The notes under the pieces: model-generated | Seen by the model: only the letters and a program-made list of their open reading frames with translations | Database searches by the model: none | What the model was told of the DNA's origin: nothing | In this document: positions 60,271-64,000 of the stretch, piece by piece | How the letters are laid out: every line of letters starts with the position of its first letter | Position numbering within the stretch: position 1 is the stretch's first letter | NCBI RefSeq assembly: GCF_023243115.1 | Contig: NZ_CP085081.1 | Coordinates: 3,927,001 to 3,991,000 of the forward strand | DNA: 64,000 bases | From: Sediminicoccus sp. KRV36 | GTDB lineage: Bacteria > Pseudomonadota > Alphaproteobacteria > Acetobacterales > Acetobacteraceae | Direction: 5' to 3' | Program-made: the position numbers and the translations under genes

Positions 60271-60290
60271 AAGTAACCAGACAGTTACTT
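60271..60290. promoter_or_regulatory. candidate TetR-family operator
   Basis: AAGTAAC (60271-60277), six bases, then GTTACTT (60284-60290): a perfect 7+7 inverted repeat between the TetR gene and the Gfo/Idh/MocA gene, 68-88 bp before that gene's start. Size and symmetry suit a TetR-family dimer, and the adjacent regulator is the obvious candidate. No second copy was seen upstream of the tetR gene. Confidence 0.65.
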
Positions 60291-60310
60291 ACCGCCCGCC
60301 CAGGCCCTGG

Positions 60311-60946
60311 TCAAGGGCGCAGGAACCCCAGCACCATGGCCACCACATGCGCCTCACGCGCGTCCAGCGCGGCCTCGCTGCCGAGGTCCGTGCCGAAGAT
60401 GGTGGAGAGCGTGTGCATGTTGGCCACCGTGAAATGCCCCAGCGCCACGATGGAAAGGTAGAGCTGCAAGGGGTCCGCATCGCCGCGAAACAGGCCGGCC
60501 TCGGCCCCGCGCGCCAGCACCTCGCGCAGGCGCTGGGTCAGCGGCGAATACAGGGCCGGCACATCGGCCGAGCGGCGCAGATAGGCGGCGCGGTGGATGT
60601 TCTCCTGGTTCAGCAGCGCCACGAATTCCGGATGCCGCGCCGTGTAGCGCAGGTTGAAGGCGACCAGCCGCGCCATCGCCTCGGCCGGCGGCAGGTGGGA
60701 GACGTCCAGCGCCTCCTCCTCCGCCCGCTTGGCCGCATAGGCGGCTTCCAGCACGGCGAGCCAGAGATCCTCCTTGGCCCCGAAATAGGCGTAGAGCATG
60801 CGCTTATTGGCGCCCGCCCGCGCCGCGATCTCATCCACCCGCGCGCCCGCCAGCCCATGTGCCGCGAATTCGGCCAGTGCCGCATCCAGGATGCGCGCCC
60901 GCGTGGCGGCCGCGCGCGCGGAAAGCGGCGGATTGTCAGTCGCCAT
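60311..60946 (-). CDS. TetR/AcrR-family transcriptional regulator
   Basis: 211 residues. The N-terminal helix-turn-helix reads ILDAALAEFAAHGLAGARVDE and IAARAGANKRMLYAYFGAKED, given in pieces. The helical C-terminal ligand domain ends AHVVAMVLGFLRP. It lies in the same orientation just upstream of the Gfo/Idh-DUF993-isomerase operon and probably represses it until the pathway's substrate is present. An in-frame ATG at 60955 would add three residues. Confidence 0.9.
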   Translation of the reverse strand: MATDNPPLSARAAATRARILDAALAEFAAHGLAGARVDEIAARAGANKRMLYAYFGAKEDLWLAVLEAAYAAKRAEEEALDVSHLPPAEAMARLVAFNLRYTARHPEFVALLNQENIHRAAYLRRSADVPALYSPLTQRLREVLARGAEAGLFRGDADPLQLYLSIVALGHFTVANMHTLSTIFGTDLGSEAALDAREAHVVAMVLGFLRP

Positions 60947-61093
60947 CGGCGGCATGGGTCGGTCCGGGCGGGGCGGGTTCAAACGGAGCTCCTTCGCCCA
61001 CATGATGCAGCAAAGACACATTGTTGCACACAACTGTGGGGAACAAGCCACGCCCCATGGCGCGGAATAGAGCATCGCGGCTACATTCCAGCG

Positions 61094-62803
61094 ATGCGTA
61101 AAAGACGCCTTCCGCCCCGGCTGATGCTCCTGGCATTGACGCTGCTGGCCGCCTGCGCGGCGGGCGGCCCCAATGTCGTGGACCGCACGGGCCGCTCGGC
61201 GCCCTCGCGCGGGGAGATTCCGGCCAGCGGCAGCGCCTTCGGCAATTACCTGGTCGGCCGCTTCGCCAGCGAGGAGCTGGATACCAAGGTTGCGGCGGAT
61301 AGCCTGCTTCTGGCGCTCCGGAGCGAGCCGGATCAGCCGGAGATCGTCCGGCGCGCCTTTGTGGCGCTGCTGCTGGATGGGCGCGCCGATGCGCTGCGCC
61401 TGGCCCGCCGCCTGCCCGACAATGCCTCGGCCCAGCTGGTGCTGTTCGGCGCGGATGTGGCCGGCGCGCGCTGGGACCGGGCCGAGACGCGGGCGCGCGG
61501 CTTGAGCCGGCAGGGGCCGGTGGCGGCGCTGCAGCCCGTGCTGCTCGCCTGGAGCCATGCGGGGCGCGGCCAGACCGACCAGGCCATCGCCACCCTGCGC
61601 CCGCTGGCCGAACAGGGCCGCTTCCGCGCCCTGAATGCCCTGCACGCCGCCCTGATCGCCGATCTCGCCAACCGCCCGCGTGAGGCGGAGCGCTTCGTCC
61701 GGCAGGCCCTGGCGGATCAGCCCGAACCCACCCTGCGCCTGGCCATGCTGGCGGCGGGCATCCTGAACCGCGCGGGGCGGCCGGCGGAGGCTGTTCGGCT
61801 GCTGGATCAACTCGCACTCTCCAGCGACGAACTGGCGCTGGCGGTGCTGGAGCCGGCGCGGCAGGTCGTGCTCACGCAGCGCGCCATCCAAGGGCCGGCC
61901 GATGGCATCGCCGAGGCTTACGTGGCACTCGGCAGCGCGCTGCGCGGGCAAGGCCTGGAGGAGATGGCAACCCTCATGGCGCGGCTGGCACTGCGGCTGC
62001 GCCCCAGCTTCGCCCCTGCCCTGATGCTCCTGGCCGATACATTGGCCGAGGGCGAGCGCCTGGATGCCGCGCGCGAAACCCTGCTGCTGATCAACGAGAA
62101 TGACCCGCTTTTCGGCCCCGCGCAGCTGCGCCAGGCAGCCCTGCTGGACCGCCTGGGCCGCGTGGATGAGGCCGAGGCCCTGCTGCGCCGCCTGGCCGAG
62201 GCGCTGCCCGGCGTGCCACAGCCCCTCACTCGCCTGGGCGATCTGCAACGCCGGCGCGGCCGCTTCGCCGAGGCGGTGCTGGCCTATGACGGGGCCATCG
62301 CGCGCAGCCTGCCGGCACGGCCGAGCGACTGGCCGCTTTTTTACGCGCGCGGCATCTCGCGCGAGCGTTCGGGCAATTGGCCGGGCGCCGAGGAGGATCT
62401 GCTGTATGCGCTGACCCTCTCGCCCGAGCAGCCCTTCGTGCTCAACTACCTTGCCTATACCTGGGCCGATATGGGCGTGAACCTGGAGCGCGCGCGGGCC
62501 ATGCTGGAAGGTGCGGCGGCGCAGCGCCCGCAGGATGGCAACATCGCCGACAGCCTGGGCTGGGTGCTGTTCCGCATGGGCCTGCTGCCGGCCGCCATCG
62601 CGCAGCTGGAACGCGCGGTGGAGCTGGAACCGCGCAACGCCACGATCAACGACCATCTGGGCGATGTCTACTGGGCCGCGGGGCGCGAGGGCGAGGGGCG
62701 CTTCCAGTGGCAGCGCGCGCTCACCATGGACCCGGAGCCGGCCGAGGCCGCGCGCATCCAGATGAAGATCGACACCGGCCTGCCCCGGGCCGTGCGGCGC
62801 TGA
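61094..62803 (+). CDS. TPR-repeat lipoprotein
   Basis: 569 residues. The signal ends [11 protein letters not shown], a lipobox with the lipidated cysteine near residue 20. Most of the rest is helical TPR-like repeats, clearest in the last third ([44 protein letters not shown]). This architecture is common beside ispE in alphaproteobacteria. Likely an envelope scaffold protein; partners unknown. One base separates its stop from the ispE start codon at 62805. Confidence 0.85.
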   Translation: MRKRRLPPRLMLLALTLLAACAAGGPNVVDRTGRSAPSRGEIPASGSAFGNYLVGRFASEELDTKVAADSLLLALRSEPDQPEIVRRAFVALLLDGRADALRLARRLPDNASAQLVLFGADVAGARWDRAETRARGLSRQGPVAALQPVLLAWSHAGRGQTDQAIATLRPLAEQGRFRALNALHAALIADLANRPREAERFVRQALADQPEPTLRLAMLAAGILNRAGRPAEAVRLLDQLALSSDELALAVLEPARQVVLTQRAIQGPADGIAEAYVALGSALRGQGLEEMATLMARLALRLRPSFAPALMLLADTLAEGERLDAARETLLLINENDPLFGPAQLRQAALLDRLGRVDEAEALLRRLAEALPGVPQPLTRLGDLQRRRGRFAEAVLAYDGAIARSLPARPSDWPLFYARGISRERSGNWPGAEEDLLYALTLSPEQPFVLNYLAYTWADMGVNLERARAMLEGAAAQRPQDGNIADSLGWVLFRMGLLPAAIAQLERAVELEPRNATINDHLGDVYWAAGREGEGRFQWQRALTMDPEPAEAARIQMKIDTGLPRAVRR

Positions 62804-62804
62804 C

Positions 62805-63656
62805 ATGCGCCACATGACGGAGGCCGCGCCGGCCAAGGTGAACCTGTTCCTGCATGTCACCGGCCGGCGCGGCGATGGCTATCATCTGCTGGACAGCCTG
62901 GCCGTGTTCGGCCCCGCCGCCGATGCCCTGAGCGCCACGCCAGCCGAGGCGCTGAGCCTGACGCTGGCTGGCCCCTTCGGCGCGACCCTCGCGGCCGAGC
63001 AGGATAATCTCGTGCTGCGCGCAGCCCGCGCCCTGGCCGCCGCGACGGGCCAGGCGCCGGCCGCGGCGCTGCATCTGGAGAAGCATCTGCCGGTGGCTTC
63101 GGGCATTGGTGGCGGCTCAGCCGATGCGGCGGCGGCGCTGCGCCTGCTCAACCGGCTTTGGGGCAGCGGCCTGGATGCCGATGCCCTCGCGCGGATCGCG
63201 GCACCGCTGGGCGCGGATATCCCGGTCTGCATCGCCTCCCGCCCCGCCCGCATGCAGGGCATTGGCGAGGTGATCAGCGCCGCGCCAGCCCTGCCCGAAT
63301 GCGGCTTGCTGCTGGTCAATCCGCGCGTGCCGGTGGCCACACCCGCCGTGTTTCGCGCGCGGCAGGGCGCCTTTTCCACGCCCGCCCCATTGCCGCAGGC
63401 CTGGCCGGATGCGGCCAGCATGGCGGCAGACCTCCTGCGGCTTCACAATGATCTTGAGGCGCCAGCCCTGCTGCTATGCCCCGTGATCGCCGAGGTGCTG
63501 GCCGCCTTGCGCGCAACGCCCGGCTGCCTGCTGGCACGGATGAGCGGCTCCGGCGCCACATGCTTCGGCCTGTTTGCCACTGCGGCCGCGGCCCGTGCCG
63601 CCGCTGAAAACATGCCGCGCGATTGGTGGGCCATCGGCGGCGCGCCCTGCGCTTGA
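62805..63656 (+). CDS. ispE: 4-(cytidine 5'-diphospho)-2-C-methyl-D-erythritol kinase
   Basis: 283 residues of the GHMP kinase fold. [20 protein letters not shown] at the N-terminus, the ATP loop [17 protein letters not shown] and the C-terminal [15 protein letters not shown] are diagnostic. It phosphorylates CDP-methylerythritol in the MEP isoprenoid pathway, which also feeds carotenoid and bacteriochlorophyll tails. The true start may be ATG 62814 ([10 protein letters not shown]). Probably cotranscribed with the TPR lipoprotein gene. Confidence 0.94.
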   Translation: MRHMTEAAPAKVNLFLHVTGRRGDGYHLLDSLAVFGPAADALSATPAEALSLTLAGPFGATLAAEQDNLVLRAARALAAATGQAPAAALHLEKHLPVASGIGGGSADAAAALRLLNRLWGSGLDADALARIAAPLGADIPVCIASRPARMQGIGEVISAAPALPECGLLLVNPRVPVATPAVFRARQGAFSTPAPLPQAWPDAASMAADLLRLHNDLEAPALLLCPVIAEVLAALRATPGCLLARMSGSGATCFGLFATAAAARAAAENMPRDWWAIGGAPCA

Positions 63657-63706
63657 CGGGCTGCCCGCTTCAGCCTCAGCCTTCGCGCAACCCGAAGGAG
63701 CCTGCC

Positions 63707-64000
63707 ATGATCCTCGCATCCCGCCGCACCCTCCTCACCGCCGCTGCGCTCTGCGCCCCATGGGTGACCAGCCGCGCGCAATCCGCCGGCACGCTGACCG
63801 TGGTGCTCAACCAGGGCCTGCTGGCACGGCTCTGGATTGACGAGTTGCACCCGGTGTTCGAGCGCGAGACCGGGGCGCGGCTGAATGTGCAGCAATCGGT
63901 CACGGGCAATATGCTCGGCATGCTGCGCACCCAGCGCGACAATCCGCCCGACCTCATGCAGTTCTCGGAAGCGGGTGTCTTCTCCGCCGCGCAGGCCGGA
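63707..64000 (+). CDS. extracellular solute-binding protein (ABC type), partial at the right edge
   Basis: The first 98 residues are visible. MILASRRTLLTAAALCAPWV is an export signal with cleavage near SRAQ. The mature start TLTVVLNQGLLARLWIDELH and VFERETGARLNVQQ fit the PotD/Fe(III)-type family-1 binding proteins. GAAGGAG precedes the ATG by 7 bases. It follows ispE by 50 bp on the same strand. The ligand cannot be judged from this part. Confidence 0.75.
   Translation, partial: MILASRRTLLTAAALCAPWVTSRAQSAGTLTVVLNQGLLARLWIDELHPVFERETGARLNVQQSVTGNMLGMLRTQRDNPPDLMQFSEAGVFSAAQAG

Noticed and set aside
61005..61045. Inverted repeat near TTGTTGCACACAAC upstream of tetR
   Set aside because: Only four paired bases per arm and no similarity to the operator at 60271-60290.
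57899..61090. Long upstream extension of the TPR lipoprotein frame
   Set aside because: It runs antisense through three catabolic genes and tetR; the lipobox signal fixes the real start at 61094.
1..64000. CRISPR arrays, insertion sequences, integrases, phage genes, rRNA
   Set aside because: None seen: no regular short direct-repeat arrays, no transposase or integrase motifs in any plausible frame, and no rRNA sequence.

Overview
The window is a GC-rich chromosomal segment from a photosynthetic alphaproteobacterium. The best fit is the Acetobacteraceae (a Roseococcus/Rubritepida/Roseomonas-type aerobic anoxygenic phototroph). This is inferred from the light-harvesting 2 genes, the many orphan tricarboxylate-type (Bug) binding proteins, the conserved lptF-lptG-lptD-surA-rsmA block and the base composition. 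No rRNA or species marker is present, so the genus is not fixed. Genes are dense, often joined by ATGA overlaps. No insertion sequence, prophage or CRISPR array was seen.

Layout. 1-3031: malic enzyme (its C-terminus lies beyond the left edge), tRNA-Leu(GAG), lipB. 3032-5250: a pucBAC operon for the LH2 antenna, preceded by two perfectly matching, closely spaced PpsR/CrtJ-type boxes. 5330-6449: an AT-rich foreign island holding a gene broken by two in-frame stops, bracketed by inverted copies of a GC-rich hairpin repeat. 6517-14142: DEAD-box helicase, a TRAP transporter operon, CsbD and DUF3597 proteins, a TauD-like dioxygenase and an orphan Bug receptor. 14201-20912: rluC-like/asmA/atp12/acyP operon and an RNA methyltransferase. 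20922-30639: metallo-hydrolase, rsmA-surA-lptD-lptG-lptF, FAD-linked dehydrogenase. 30802-37490: tsaC, cysQ, two consecutive M17 aminopeptidases, quinone-oxidoreductase-like gene, holC.

38771-51981 is a complete assimilatory nitrate system. NasT (ANTAR antiterminator) is followed by a structured leader and then nasS-nrtA-nrtB-nrtD-(FAD oxidoreductase)-nirA-(Fe-S/FAD reductase)-nasA-cysG, all on the minus strand and nearly all overlapping. Together these sense nitrate, import it, reduce it to nitrite and ammonia, and make the siroheme that NirA needs. The nirA partner is a two-domain NADPH reductase in which an Fe-S module replaces the usual flavodoxin. nasA carries an in-frame, almost perfectly duplicated 60-bp hairpin element.

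52194-60946 looks like accessory sugar or sugar-acid catabolism: two TIM-barrel isomerases, an enolase-superfamily protein, two Bug receptors, a DUF993 protein, a Gfo/Idh/MocA oxidoreductase, and a TetR regulator with a clear 20-bp palindrome in front of the operon. An exported HIRAN-domain protein precedes it. 61094-64000: TPR lipoprotein, ispE, and the start of an ABC-type binding protein.

The least explained signals are two families of structured intergenic repeats whose stems differ between copies by compensatory changes, the palindromic insertion in nasA, and the AT-rich island.
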